A stretch of DNA of 64,000 bases, taken from positions 442,536-506,535 of the forward strand of contig NZ_JBFRFB010000002.1 in the NCBI RefSeq assembly GCF_052114605.1, read 5' to 3'. The DNA comes from Microvirga sp052114605. Its GTDB lineage: Bacteria > Pseudomonadota > Alphaproteobacteria > Rhizobiales > Beijerinckiaceae. The notes under the pieces are model-generated. The model searched no databases and was not told the origin of the DNA. It saw only the letters and a list, made by a program, of their open reading frames with translations. Every line of letters starts with the position of its first letter. The first letter of the stretch is position 1. Shown piece by piece: positions 24,293 through 33,853 of this stretch. The translations under genes were made by a program, and so were the position numbers.

Positions 24293-26646
24293 CTTCCTGT
24301 CTCAATCTCAATGGAGCGTACCGCTCGAGCGGCAGCGACCATGTTCTCGAGCGCAGGACGTACCTCCTCCCACTTGCGGGTCTTGAGACCGCAATCGGGA
24401 TTGACCCAGATTTGCCCATCCTTGAGGCGCTTTCGCGCAAGTGTGAGCAGATCCACCATTTCGCTCACGACGGGGATGCGCGGAGAGTGGATATCATAGA
24501 CTCCAGGTCCGATCTCGTTTGGATATCGGTATGACCGGAAGGCATCAAGCAGCTCCATTTTCGAGCGCGAGGTCTCGATGGAGATAACGTCCGCATCCAT
24601 CGCCGCGATAGCGTCGATGATGTCATTGAACTCCGAATAGCACATATGCGTGTGGATCTGTGTCTTATCTCCTACGCCAGAGGACGTCAGGCGGAAGCAA
24701 TCCACGGCCCAATCGAGATAGGATGCCCACTCGCCTTTGCGCAGCGGCAATCCTTCGCGCAATGCTGCCTCGTCGATCTGGATCATGGCGGCACCTGCCT
24801 GCTCAAGATCGAGTACTTCGTCACGGATAGCCAACGCGATCTGTCGGCAAGCCTCGCTGTGGGGGATGTCGTCACGCACGAACGACCAGTTGAGGATCGT
24901 GACCGGACCCGTGAGCATACCCTTCATAGGGCGCTTCGTCAGGGATTGCGCATAACTCCACCAGCTGACGGTCATGGGCTTAGGGCGCGACACATCTCCG
25001 AACAGGATCGGTGGACGAACGCAGCGAGAGCCATAGCTCTGCACCCAGCCATGCTTGGTAAAGGCAAAGCCCGAAAGCCTCTCGCCGAAGTATTGCACCA
25101 TGTCGTTGCGCTCGAATTCGCCATGGACAAGGACATCAAGGCCGATTTCCTCTTGCCAATGCACCGTGCGCGCGGTCTCCTCCTTCAGGAAGGCCACGTA
25201 CTGGTCATCGGTCAGGTTGCCCTTGGCATGCGCGGAGCGTGCCTGACGGACTTCCGAGGTTTGCGGGAAGGAACCGATGGTCGTCGTCGGAAATGCGGGC
25301 AAGCTAAAGCGGCTATGCTGCACCTCGGCACGAGCCGGGAAAGCACTGCGGCGGCGGGCCATATCAGGCGTGATTGCGGCCATGCGCTTCGCGACTAAAG
25401 CGTCATGCACGCGCGGAGATTCTTTGCGTGAAGCCGCTGCGGCTGCCGAAGTATCGAGCTTACTCTTCACGCTTGTGCGTCCAGCTGCGAGAGCAGCGCC
25501 CAATGTTGCAAGCTCATCCATCTTCTGAACAGCAAAAGACAGCCACGACCTGAGTTCGGAATCGAGATCATTCTCCAGGTCGAGGTCTATGGGCGAGTGC
25601 AGAAGAGAGCAGGACGACGCGATCTGCACATGATCCGTTCCTCGCCGTGATACCACGGACTCAAGCCGATCAAGGATAGCATACAAATCTGAGCGCCAGA
25701 TATTGCGCCCATCGATGACACCAAGCGACAGCACCAATCCCTTCGGAGCTTTGTCGATGACGGAATCGAGTTGATCCGGCGCACGCACGAGATCGATGTG
25801 GAGTCCGGCGACAGGGAGGGACAAAGTCGTATCGAGATTGTCCCCGATCCCGCCGAAATACGTCGTTAGCATGATGTTCAGGTTCGGCAGGGCGCGAGCG
25901 AACATTGCATAGGTTTGTTGGAGGGCTTGGCGTGACGCTTCATCAAGATCGAGGACGAGGCAGGGCTCATCGATTTGCACCCAATCCGCGTCGCTGGCCG
26001 ATAGACGCCTGAGAACATCCACATAGACCGGAAGCAGTCCGCCGATGAGGGAGAGTGGATCGAGGGATGGATCCTTGGATTTTCCAAGTTTGAGGAACGT
26101 CACGGGGCCGAGCAGGACAGGCCTGGTCCGATAGCCGAGTGCCTTTGCCTCGCGAAACTCATCGACCGCCTTGGTCGAGGCTAGCATAAAGCGTTGACCT
26201 GCCACGAATTCCGGCACCATGTAGTGATAATTGGTGTCGAACCACTTCGTCATTTCCTGCGCTGGCGCTCCATGATCATGGTCATGATGATGGCCATGGG
26301 CACAGGCGTTATCCTGGTCGCCATGGCTGCCACGGGCCATGGAGAAATATGTGTCGAGGGAGACAGGTCCGCCGCTCCAGCCATAGACCTCGGGAATGGC
26401 TCCGACCATGACACTGGTGTCGAGAACATGGTCATAGAGCGAGAAGTCATTCGAGGGAATGACACTGACGCCAAGAGCATGCTGGCGTGCCCAATTCGCG
26501 GCGCGAAGACCAGCGGCTGTATCAAGCAGCTGCGTCGCAGAGATGCGGCCCGACCAATAAGCCTCAAGGGCTGATTTAAGCTCGCGACGCGGACCGATCC
26601 GCGGTGTACCGAGCGTGCAGACAGGAAGAGAATTTAAGGAAGACAT
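24289..26646 (-). CDS. metE: Cobalamin-independent methionine synthase
   Basis: 785 residues. It transfers the methyl group of methyltetrahydrofolate polyglutamate to homocysteine without B12. Conserved features include EMTKWFDTNYHY, TTTIGSFPQTSEVR, the zinc ligands in THMCYSEFND and WVNPDCGLKTRKW, and QIDEAALREG. Start at 26646 chosen because the sequence upstream (to 26694) lies in the leader. An unusual His-rich insertion (residues 108-126, with GHHHDHDHG) sits just before the conserved EMTKWF motif. The upstream cobalamin riboswitch fits the usual pattern for metE. Confidence 0.96.
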   Translation of the reverse strand: MSSLNSLPVCTLGTPRIGPRRELKSALEAYWSGRISATQLLDTAAGLRAANWARQHALGVSVIPSNDFSLYDHVLDTSVMVGAIPEVYGWSGGPVSLDTYFSMARGSHGDQDNACAHGHHHDHDHGAPAQEMTKWFDTNYHYMVPEFVAGQRFMLASTKAVDEFREAKALGYRTRPVLLGPVTFLKLGKSKDPSLDPLSLIGGLLPVYVDVLRRLSASDADWVQIDEPCLVLDLDEASRQALQQTYAMFARALPNLNIMLTTYFGGIGDNLDTTLSLPVAGLHIDLVRAPDQLDSVIDKAPKGLVLSLGVIDGRNIWRSDLYAILDRLESVVSRRGTDHVQIASSCSLLHSPIDLDLENDLDSELRSWLSFAVQKMDELATLGAALAAGRTSVKSKLDTSAAAAASRKESPRVHDALVAKRMAAITPDMARRRSAFPARAEVQHSRFSLPAFPTTTIGSFPQTSEVRQARSAHAKGNLTDDQYVAFLKEETARTVHWQEEIGLDVLVHGEFERNDMVQYFGERLSGFAFTKHGWVQSYGSRCVRPPILFGDVSRPKPMTVSWWSYAQSLTKRPMKGMLTGPVTILNWSFVRDDIPHSEACRQIALAIRDEVLDLEQAGAAMIQIDEAALREGLPLRKGEWASYLDWAVDCFRLTSSGVGDKTQIHTHMCYSEFNDIIDAIAAMDADVISIETSRSKMELLDAFRSYRYPNEIGPGVYDIHSPRIPVVSEMVDLLTLARKRLKDGQIWVNPDCGLKTRKWEEVRPALENMVAAARAVRSIEIETGR

Positions 26647-26729
26647 CGGCTTGAACCCCAAAATGTGTTGGGGGCAAAGGCCGAGCGGAGGCATGCGGGC
26701 CCGGAAAGCATGGCGCTACCCAAACCGCA

Positions 26730-26955
26730 AGCGCACCACCGGGACACCCCGCCCAGGGACGTTATTTTGCCGAGGCAGGTCTCCTGGCTTGCGGGTCGTC
26801 GCCTGTAGCCCGGCCTTCCCGGTGATCGCTCACCAGTGACACGTAATGGGCTTTGGCTCGCCGCTCACAGTTGCGGGGGCAGCTCCGGGATTGCCTTTCG
26901 GCTCACCGGATTCCCTCTTAGCTCCGATGCCCAAAAAGCACCGAAGAACCACGAC
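26730..26955 (-). ncRNA. Cobalamin riboswitch upstream of metE
   Basis: On the minus strand the GCTGCCCCCGCAACTGTGA element (around 26865-26883) and the B12 box AGCCAGGAGACCTGCC (around 26774-26790) are present. A GGGCGGGGTGTCCC element towards the gene resembles the one before nrdA. It should repress metE when B12 is available. Confidence 0.93.
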
Positions 26956-27085
26956 AGCTATACTATGCCGTCAGATTCATAGGCCGTCAACAGAGACATA
27001 AAGACATTTTTATATCCTTATGCGAATCGTGTTCACATAATATCTCAAGCGCGCTTTGGACTGGCTTTCTTGGAAGATGACATCG

Positions 27086-27111
27086 TTTACTCCGCTACGT
27101 AGCGGAGTAAA
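27086..27111. promoter_or_regulatory. 26-bp perfect palindrome between metE leader and PepSY gene
   Basis: A 13-bp perfect inverted repeat (half site TTTACTCCGCTAC) lies about 130 bp upstream of the metE riboswitch and 104 bp beyond the PepSY gene stop. It could be a regulator operator for the metE promoter or a terminator stem; there is no clear T-run. Role undecided. Confidence 0.5.
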
Positions 27112-27214
27112 ACGATTCGGTCGTTATCATGAGGTGACCAGGATATTGTCATCTCAGCGCACAGGATCACCATTGGCGAGTGCCGCCGAGGGCATCTTCA
27201 GCGGCACCGAGTGA

Positions 27215-28585
27215 TCATGCCGTTCGGCTGCGCCAGCTTGAGAAAGCAAAGTCGAGCGCCAGCATTACCAGGAGTGAGATGCCCACGAGAGGAAACCCGA
27301 TTCCTCCAATGACGAGGATGACAAGCAGCCCTTGGAACGCCCGCCGATCCGAAGGTGCTGGCGGGACGCCCAGCGATCCTGATGGGCGGCGCTTCCACCA
27401 CATTACTGCCGCCGAGACGGCCAGCATTACGATAGCAAGACACACGATGAGCAGGACAATCTGATTTGCGAGCCCGAACTGCTGGCCCATGTGCACGTTG
27501 ATGCCGAACTCAAGCCATTTCCCGAGAGGGCCGTAATCTGCGTAGCTCATATCGATGAGAGGCTTACCCGAATACTGATCCAGGTGGATCACACGCTGCT
27601 GCGAGAGATCATCGGGGTAGACAGAGGCCGAATAGACTCCTTTGCCCGACGCCGGAATTGCGACCGTGTAGCCTCTGTGCAGGCCCATGCCGTCGAAGAT
27701 CCTTATGGCCTTGTCCAGCCCAATCGGCTCCGCGCCATGATTGTGTCCGCTGGATTCCGGAACCTGCGCCTGCTCCAGCGACCACGTGGTCGGACTGACG
27801 TGGCCCAAATGCTCGTCGGACATGGGCACCGCCACGCGCACTCCGGCCGGATAGCCGAAGTTATGACCGTTGGCCCATTCGTTGACCTTGCCGCCCCAGA
27901 CATTCGACCAGGGCATCCCGGTGACGGCTAGGAATACGATAAAGAAGCCGACGAAGATGCCCGTGACAGCGTGGGTATCGCGCCAGAACACCCGTTTCTT
28001 GGGTGTCCCTCGAACAGACACTACGCCTCCCGCCTGACGCCGTGGCCACCAAAGGTAGATCCCTGTGCCCACGAGAAGGATCGACCATCCTGCCGCGATC
28101 TCGATGAAGGCCCGCGCGACGGTTCCGAAATACTTCAGGCTGTGGAGGTAACGGATCGTCCACATGACGGTGCCGCGATCCGGCAGGGAGCCCAGCACTT
28201 GGCCGCTATAGGGATCGATATAGACGGCCAATCTCTCGCCGGAGTTGGCTTTGACCGTCACCTCCGCCGATGAGACTGCGGTGGGTGGATCGATGAACTT
28301 GACGACTGCGCCAGGATGGGCCGCCAAAGCAGCTGCGACCATAGCCGAGGGTGTAACCTTGGCGGAGGTATTCCGCATTTCAACCTGTTTCAGATCGGCA
28401 TGGACGATACCATCGATCTCGTCCTTGAAGAGATAGAGGCCCCCGGTGATCGAGAGTGTGATCAGGAAAGGTAAGACGAGAAGCCCTGCGTAAAAATGCC
28501 AACGCCATACGGCTCGATAGAGATTTGAGGATTTGGTCTCGGAGCGCGCGACATCGCGGCCCCAGCTGAGGGTTTGTTCAGACAT
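27215..28585 (-). CDS. PepSY-associated transmembrane protein
   Basis: 456 residues with four or more membrane helices. The N-terminus has LYRAVWRWHFYAGLLVLPF and the GGLYLFKDEI PepSY start. The middle has the paired WWPRRQ and WRDTHAVTG motifs of PepSY/PiuB-type inner-membrane proteins. The last helices precede a WKRRPSG segment. The family is linked to siderophore-iron utilisation and to ferric reduction, usually near TonB receptors; no receptor is adjacent here. It may be co-transcribed with the DUF2946 gene upstream. Substrate unknown. Confidence 0.85.
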   Translation of the reverse strand: MSEQTLSWGRDVARSETKSSNLYRAVWRWHFYAGLLVLPFLITLSITGGLYLFKDEIDGIVHADLKQVEMRNTSAKVTPSAMVAAALAAHPGAVVKFIDPPTAVSSAEVTVKANSGERLAVYIDPYSGQVLGSLPDRGTVMWTIRYLHSLKYFGTVARAFIEIAAGWSILLVGTGIYLWWPRRQAGGVVSVRGTPKKRVFWRDTHAVTGIFVGFFIVFLAVTGMPWSNVWGGKVNEWANGHNFGYPAGVRVAVPMSDEHLGHVSPTTWSLEQAQVPESSGHNHGAEPIGLDKAIRIFDGMGLHRGYTVAIPASGKGVYSASVYPDDLSQQRVIHLDQYSGKPLIDMSYADYGPLGKWLEFGINVHMGQQFGLANQIVLLIVCLAIVMLAVSAAVMWWKRRPSGSLGVPPAPSDRRAFQGLLVILVIGGIGFPLVGISLLVMLALDFAFSSWRSRTA

Positions 28586-28666
28586 AGATATAGCTCAGGT
28601 CAGCATCGACAGATGCAGCACGAAACCTCGCCACTCATGGCGAGTGACGGTCGATTGCAAGCGAGA

Positions 28667-29071
28667 TTAGCTTTGCTGAGGCGGAGCTCTTGCTTCCGCA
28701 ACGTGAGTTCTTTCACGCTGTCTGATCGGCGGCAGCAATTCAATTATCGCGATGACCTCATGGGAGAGGTCTGGCCGCTGTGGGATCGACGGAGTATCGG
28801 AGAGAGAAGCGGTTCTGACACAAGAAAGCTGACATAGCGTCGCGCAGAACTTGTGAAGACGCCCATCATCGGACTGCGATGAAGATCCACCAGCTCCTGA
28901 CGTTTCAGGAGAGGCGAAACAGATGACGGAGGATTGGCCGTCAACAGGATAACTTATCGCACTTTGGGCGATGGCTCCCACCACGCTTTGGAGCAGGAGG
29001 ACATACATCATCGCGGCGGCAACGATGCCACCGGATAACGGACGACCCATGATCCTTCGCCAGATCTTCAT
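28667..29071 (-). CDS. DUF2946-like small secreted/membrane protein
   Basis: 134 residues. An N-terminal hydrophobic helix (about 14-36, GGIVAAAMMYVLLLQSVVGAIA) acts as a signal or anchor. The middle has two cysteines near HKFCATLCQLSC, the pattern of DUF2946 proteins found with metal-uptake genes. It lies 81 bp upstream of the PepSY gene on the same strand, consistent with a metal-related pair. Function unknown. Confidence 0.65.
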   Translation of the reverse strand: MKIWRRIMGRPLSGGIVAAAMMYVLLLQSVVGAIAQSAISYPVDGQSSVICFASPETSGAGGSSSQSDDGRLHKFCATLCQLSCVRTASLSDTPSIPQRPDLSHEVIAIIELLPPIRQRERTHVAEARAPPQQS

Positions 29072-29121
29072 CCCTACCCTATGACAGCCCTGTCACCAGC
29101 TGTCACCCATGGGCTAGCAAT

Positions 29122-29141
29122 CTTTATATCGTCTTTATATC
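29122..29141 (+). promoter_or_regulatory. Direct repeat in kdp promoter, possible KdpE site
   Basis: Two copies of CTTTATATC start 11 bp apart (29122 and 29133), about 75 bp before the first kdp reading frame. T-rich TTTATA-type direct repeats are the KdpE-binding pattern known upstream of kdpFABC in E. coli. TGTCACC repeats also occur just upstream (29090-29107). Inference from pattern only. Confidence 0.4.
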
Positions 29142-29216
29142 TCCGACCTTCATTCCCAATCGAACCTTGATGCGCTCCCGGCATAGTCTTCAGCATTCCA
29201 ATCTGTGGGTGCTGTC

Positions 29217-29300
29217 ATGTCCGATCTTGTCTATCTCCTCACCGGCCTCGGGTTCTTCGCGCTGATGGGGCTGTATGCCCGTGCGGCTGAGCGGCTGTGA
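29217..29300 (+). CDS. Tiny membrane peptide upstream of kdpF (27 aa)
   Basis: 27 residues, MSDLVYLLTGLGFFALMGL followed by a short polar tail: one membrane helix. It lies 14 bp before kdpF, in the kdp leader. Small peptides of this shape are often found upstream of kdpF in Hyphomicrobiales (from memory) and may be a second small subunit or a leader peptide. Confidence 0.55.
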   Translation: MSDLVYLLTGLGFFALMGLYARAAERL

Positions 29301-29314
29301 GAGGAGGCTCTTCG

Positions 29315-29404
29315 ATGTCTCTCGATCTTCTTCTCGGCGGCCTCGTTGCCTTTGGGCTTGCTGTTTATCTGGTCTTGGCGCTGCTCAAGCCGGAACGTTT
29401 CTAG
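29315..29404 (+). CDS. kdpF: K+-transporting ATPase small subunit KdpF
   Basis: 29 residues, one membrane helix followed by the typical end LLKPERF, as in known KdpF. It stabilises the KdpFABC complex. GAGGAGG lies about 8 nt before the ATG. The stop is 12 bp before kdpA. Confidence 0.88.
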   Translation: MSLDLLLGGLVAFGLAVYLVLALLKPERF

Positions 29405-29416
29405 GAGACCCGCCCC

Positions 29417-31126
29417 ATGACTCTCAATGGCTGGCTCCAGATCGCCATCATTCTCACAACGGTCCTGCTGACCGCGCCGTTGCTCGGCGCTTTCATGGCG
29501 AAGGTCTATGCGGGTAAGCGCACTTTTCTCTCGCCCATCACTGGCCCTGTCGAACGCGGATTTTACGCAGTCGCAGGCGTCGATCCCGCTCGCGAACAAA
29601 GCTGGCGTGGCTATGCGCTTGCGATGCTCCTGTTCAATGCGACGGGCTTTGCATTGCTCTATGCCATCCTGAGGCTTCAAGGCTTCCTGCCCTTCAATCC
29701 GCAGGGCTTCGGAGGCATCTCACCGGATCTCGCCTTCAACACCGCCGTCTCGTTCGTCACCAACACGAACTGGCAGTCGTATGGCGGCGAAACCACCATG
29801 AGCCATTTCTCGCAAATGGCGGGACTGACGGTCCAAAACTTCCTCTCGGCCGCCACGGGCCTTGCGCTGGCCATGGCGTTGGTCCGAGGATTCGCGCGCT
29901 CGAAAGCCAATGTCGTGGGGAATTTTTGGGTCGATATGACCCGCTCGACTCTCTACATCCTTCTCCCGCTCGCTCTCATCACGGCCATTCTGCTCGTGGC
30001 GCTCGGCCTGCCGCAGACCATGCTGGCATCCGTCGATGCGACGACGCTCGAAGGCGCAAAGCAAGCCATCGCCCTCGGACCTGTCGCCAGTCAGATCGCT
30101 ATCAAGCAGCTTGGTACGAACGGCGGCGGTTTCTTCAACGTCAATGCAGCCCATCCGTTCGAGAACCCGACGGCTCTCACGAATTATCTCCAGATCTGGC
30201 AGATGCTGGTGGTGTCCGTCGCCGCTGTCTTCGCTTTTGGCCGCATGATCGGGGATTCCCGGCAGGCGCGGGCCTTGATCTGGGTCATGGGCCTTCTTCT
30301 CCTGTCCGGGATAGCGATCACCTATGTGGCTGAGGCTATCGGAACGCCGATGCTTCATGGGGCCGGGATCAATCCGGCTGACGGCAATATGGAAGGTAAA
30401 GAGGTCCGCTTCGGGCTGGCCCTATCCGCCCTCTGGGCTGCCGTGACGACGGGTCTCTCCACCGGCGCGGTCAATGCGATGCACGCCAGTTTCACGCCCA
30501 TCGGGGGCCTGATTCCCATGTTCCTGATCCAATTGGGAGAGGTTCTGCCGGGTGGGGTCGGATCGGGGCTTTATGGCATCCTGATCATGGCGATCATCGC
30601 GGTTTTCGTCGCCGGTCTCATGGTGGGCCGCACGCCGGAATATCTCGGCAAGAAGATCGAGGCGAAGGAGGTCAAGATGGCGATGCTCGCCGTCCTGATT
30701 TTGCCCGCCGCGATCCTTGGATTTTCGGCGGTCGCCGCCGTGATTCCGCAAGGGCTTGCTGGGCTGCTCAATGCCGGTCCGCACGGGCTCTCAGAGATTC
30801 TCTATGCCTACTCGTCGGCGGCGGGCAACAACGGCTCCGCCTTCGCGGGACTGACCGCCAACTCGCCCTGGTACAACACGACCCTCGGGCTTGCGATGCT
30901 GCTGGGCCGCTTCGCCTATATCGTGCCGATGCTGGCCATCGCGGGCTCGCTGGCGGCGAAGACACGGCTTGAAGCCTCGACGGGTACGTTCCCGACTCAT
31001 GGGCCTCTGTTCATCGGCTTGTTGATCGGCGTGATCCTGATCCTCGGCGGCCTCCAATTCTTCCCGGCTCTCGCCCTCGGCCCCATTGCCGAGCAGGTGT
31101 TGATGCTGTCCGGCAAAACCTTCTGA
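29417..31126 (+). CDS. kdpA: K+-transporting ATPase subunit A
   Basis: 569 residues, about ten membrane helices. KdpA is the K+-selective channel-like subunit. Visible family signatures: FVTNTNWQSYGGE (selectivity-filter region), QLGTNGGGFFNVNAAHPFENPT, GIMPLF-like GLIPMFLIQLGEVLPGGVGSGLYG, and AYSSAAGNNGSAFAG. Length and motifs are normal. A GGAGACCC segment precedes the ATG. It is followed after 10 bp by kdpB. Confidence 0.97.
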   Translation: MTLNGWLQIAIILTTVLLTAPLLGAFMAKVYAGKRTFLSPITGPVERGFYAVAGVDPAREQSWRGYALAMLLFNATGFALLYAILRLQGFLPFNPQGFGGISPDLAFNTAVSFVTNTNWQSYGGETTMSHFSQMAGLTVQNFLSAATGLALAMALVRGFARSKANVVGNFWVDMTRSTLYILLPLALITAILLVALGLPQTMLASVDATTLEGAKQAIALGPVASQIAIKQLGTNGGGFFNVNAAHPFENPTALTNYLQIWQMLVVSVAAVFAFGRMIGDSRQARALIWVMGLLLLSGIAITYVAEAIGTPMLHGAGINPADGNMEGKEVRFGLALSALWAAVTTGLSTGAVNAMHASFTPIGGLIPMFLIQLGEVLPGGVGSGLYGILIMAIIAVFVAGLMVGRTPEYLGKKIEAKEVKMAMLAVLILPAAILGFSAVAAVIPQGLAGLLNAGPHGLSEILYAYSSAAGNNGSAFAGLTANSPWYNTTLGLAMLLGRFAYIVPMLAIAGSLAAKTRLEASTGTFPTHGPLFIGLLIGVILILGGLQFFPALALGPIAEQVLMLSGKTF

Positions 31127-31136
31127 CGGGTGCTCC

Positions 31137-33194
31137 ATGAGCAAGCATATTCAACCGACTGTTTCGATGTTCGATGGATTGATCCTGCGTCAAGCCGTGA
31201 TCGATTCCCTCAAGAAACTCAATCCTGGCGAACTCATCCGCAATCCCGTCATCTTCGTGACGGAAGTCGTGGCGCTTCTGGTCACGGTTCTATTCATAAG
31301 GGATCTCGTAACGGGGGCTTCCGCATTCTTCGCGGGGCAGATCGCGGCATGGCTCTGGTTCACTGTCATCTTCGCCAACTTCGCGGAAGCCGTCGCCGAA
31401 GGGCGAGGCCGGGCACAGGCCAATACCCTGCGCCAAGCCCGTACGCAAACAATCGCCAAGCGGCTTTACGATCTCGATCGCAAGGAGCTGCACGCGAATG
31501 TTTCCGCTCTCGATTTGGAAGTCGGCGATCTCGTGCTGGTCGAGGCCGGAGACCTCATTCCGGGGGATGGCGAGATCGTCGAAGGCATTGCCTCGGTCAA
31601 TGAAGCCGCCATTACCGGCGAGTCCGCGCCTGTCATCCGTGAATCCGGCGGCGACCGGTCCGCCGTGACGGGCGGAACGACGGTTCTCTCGGACTGGCTC
31701 ATCGTGCGGATCACGGCGGCTGCCGGTTCCTCATTCCTGGACCGGATGATCGCCCTCGTGGAAGGGGCCGAGCGACAGAAGACACCGAATGAGATCGCCC
31801 TCAACGTTCTCCTGGCGGGAATGACCATCGTCTTCCTGATCGCGGTCGTCACCCTGTCGGGCCTGGGCCGCTATTCAGGGGCCGATGTTCCAGTCCCTGT
31901 GCTCGTCGCACTACTCGTCACCCTGATCCCGACGACCATCGGCGGGTTGCTGTCGGCCATCGGCATCGCGGGCATGGACCGTCTCATCCGCTTCAATGTG
32001 CTGGCCATGTCGGGCCGCGCCGTGGAGGCGGCAGGTGATGTGGATACCCTGCTTCTGGACAAGACCGGGACCATCACCTTCGGCAACCGCATGGCATCGG
32101 AGATCATCCCGGTGTCCGGGATCACGGAACGTGAAACGGCGGAAGCGGCTCTGCTCGCAAGTCTCTCGGACGAGACGGCAGAGGGCCGTTCCATCGTCGC
32201 CCTGGCTCAAGAGAAGTACGGGCTGAAGGCACCGGAACGATCACCGGCAGATGCCCGTTTCATCGCGTTTTCGGCAACGACGCGCCTTTCCGGCGTCGAT
32301 CTCGGCGAGAAAAGCCTCCGCAAGGGCGCGGTCGATGCCATCCTGCGCTTCGTTCGCGATGCCAGCGGGCGGAATGTCACGGACCAGGGTTTTGCAGCCG
32401 CCGTGGATCGCATCTCTCGCTCTGGTGGAACACCCCTTGGGCTGGCTGACGGCGACCGGCTTCTCGGCGTCATCCACTTGAAGGATGTGGTCAAGCCCGA
32501 CATCAAGGAACGGTTCTCGGAACTGCGTCGCATCGGCATTCGCACCGTCATGGTCACGGGCGACAATCCGGTGACGGCAGCAGCGATTGCCTCGGAGGCG
32601 GGTGTCGACGACTTCATTGCCGAGGCGACACCACAGGACAAGCTCGATTACATCCGTCGGGCTCAAACGGAGGGCCGCCTCGTGGCCATGTGCGGCGATG
32701 GCACCAACGACGCTCCGGCGCTGGCTCAGGCCGATGTCGGTGTCGCCATGCAGTCTGGCACACAGGCCGCGCGCGAAGCGGGTAACATGGTGGACCTCGA
32801 TTCCAATCCGACGAAGCTCATCGAGATCGTCGGCATCGGCAAACAGCTTCTCATGACACGCGGATCGCTGACCACCTTCTCCATCGCCAACGACGTGGCA
32901 AAATACTTCGCCATCATTCCCGCCCTGTTCGTGACGGCGATCCCTCAGCTTGGAGCCCTCAACGTCATGGGCTTGTCCTCACCTCAGAGCGCAATTCTCT
33001 CAGCTGTCATCTTCAATGCACTGATCATCGTCGCGCTCATTCCGCTGGCCTTGCGAGGCATTCCGTATCGACCGCTTGGGGCCGCGACGCTGCTGCGCCG
33101 GAATCTCCTCGTCTATGGTCTTGGCGGACTCGTCGTGCCCTTCATCGGCATCAAGATCATCGATCTCGCCGTAACAATGATTGGTTGGGCCTGA
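31137..33194 (+). CDS. kdpB: K+-transporting P-type ATPase subunit B
   Basis: 685 residues. It hydrolyses ATP to drive high-affinity K+ uptake. Motifs: TGES (160-163, actuator), IPTTIGG (membrane motif near 264-270), DKTGT (308-312, phosphorylated Asp308), MVTGDNPVTA and GDGTNDAPALAQADVGVAM. All catalytic residues are intact. It is expressed with kdpA and kdpC, with a gap of 11 bp to the kdpC start. Confidence 0.97.
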   Translation: MSKHIQPTVSMFDGLILRQAVIDSLKKLNPGELIRNPVIFVTEVVALLVTVLFIRDLVTGASAFFAGQIAAWLWFTVIFANFAEAVAEGRGRAQANTLRQARTQTIAKRLYDLDRKELHANVSALDLEVGDLVLVEAGDLIPGDGEIVEGIASVNEAAITGESAPVIRESGGDRSAVTGGTTVLSDWLIVRITAAAGSSFLDRMIALVEGAERQKTPNEIALNVLLAGMTIVFLIAVVTLSGLGRYSGADVPVPVLVALLVTLIPTTIGGLLSAIGIAGMDRLIRFNVLAMSGRAVEAAGDVDTLLLDKTGTITFGNRMASEIIPVSGITERETAEAALLASLSDETAEGRSIVALAQEKYGLKAPERSPADARFIAFSATTRLSGVDLGEKSLRKGAVDAILRFVRDASGRNVTDQGFAAAVDRISRSGGTPLGLADGDRLLGVIHLKDVVKPDIKERFSELRRIGIRTVMVTGDNPVTAAAIASEAGVDDFIAEATPQDKLDYIRRAQTEGRLVAMCGDGTNDAPALAQADVGVAMQSGTQAAREAGNMVDLDSNPTKLIEIVGIGKQLLMTRGSLTTFSIANDVAKYFAIIPALFVTAIPQLGALNVMGLSSPQSAILSAVIFNALIIVALIPLALRGIPYRPLGAATLLRRNLLVYGLGGLVVPFIGIKIIDLAVTMIGWA

Positions 33195-33205
33195 AGGAGG
33201 CCGAC

Positions 33206-33805
33206 ATGTCCCATTTTCGTCCCGCTCTCGTTCTTCTCCTGCTCTTCACGGCCCTGACAGGACTGGCCTATCCCTTTGCCGTCACAGGGATCGGGCAGGC
33301 TCTCTTTCCCGCGCAGGCCAAGGGAAGTCTCATCACCCAAGATGGCCGGGTTGTCGGCTCCAACCTGATCGGGCAGGCATTCACGTCCGACCGGTATCTC
33401 TGGCCGCGTCCCTCGGCCACCAGCGCGCCCGATCCGGCCGATTCCACAAAACCCGTGGATTCGCCCTATAATGCGGCGGCCTCGACAGGCTCCAATCTGG
33501 GACCGACCTCGCAAAAGCTGGCGGATCGCCTGACGGCTGCCTCTGAGGATTGGCGTGGGTCCGGCCTACTGCTGCCGATTCCAGGCGATGCCCTCACCAC
33601 CTCGGGCAGCGGCCTCGACCCTCATGTTTCCCGGGCCTATGCACAGGCGCAGGCCTCCCGGATCGCCAAGGCCCGAAACCTCTCCGAGGCTCAGATCCGG
33701 CAAGTGATCGAAGCCTCGACCGAGGGGCGGACCTTGGGAATCTTCGGGGAGCCACGGATCAATGTCCTCCACGTCAACCAGGCGCTGGACGGAATACGCT
33801 CTTAA
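33206..33805 (+). CDS. kdpC: K+-transporting ATPase subunit C
   Basis: 199 residues. A single N-terminal membrane helix (about 7-28) is followed by a periplasmic-type domain with GSNLIGQ, WPRPSAT, YNAAASTGSNLGP and the C-terminal ARISKARNLS-like and VNVLxxNxAL-like segments of KdpC. It completes the KdpFABC complex. The ATG at 33206 follows GGAGG by 5 nt and is preferred over an in-frame ATG inside kdpB. Confidence 0.96.
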   Translation: MSHFRPALVLLLLFTALTGLAYPFAVTGIGQALFPAQAKGSLITQDGRVVGSNLIGQAFTSDRYLWPRPSATSAPDPADSTKPVDSPYNAAASTGSNLGPTSQKLADRLTAASEDWRGSGLLLPIPGDALTTSGSGLDPHVSRAYAQAQASRIAKARNLSEAQIRQVIEASTEGRTLGIFGEPRINVLHVNQALDGIRS

Positions 33806-33853
33806 CCCAAGCGTGCCGAGGTCGTATCCTGGCGCAAAGGAGACCTTGCCTTC

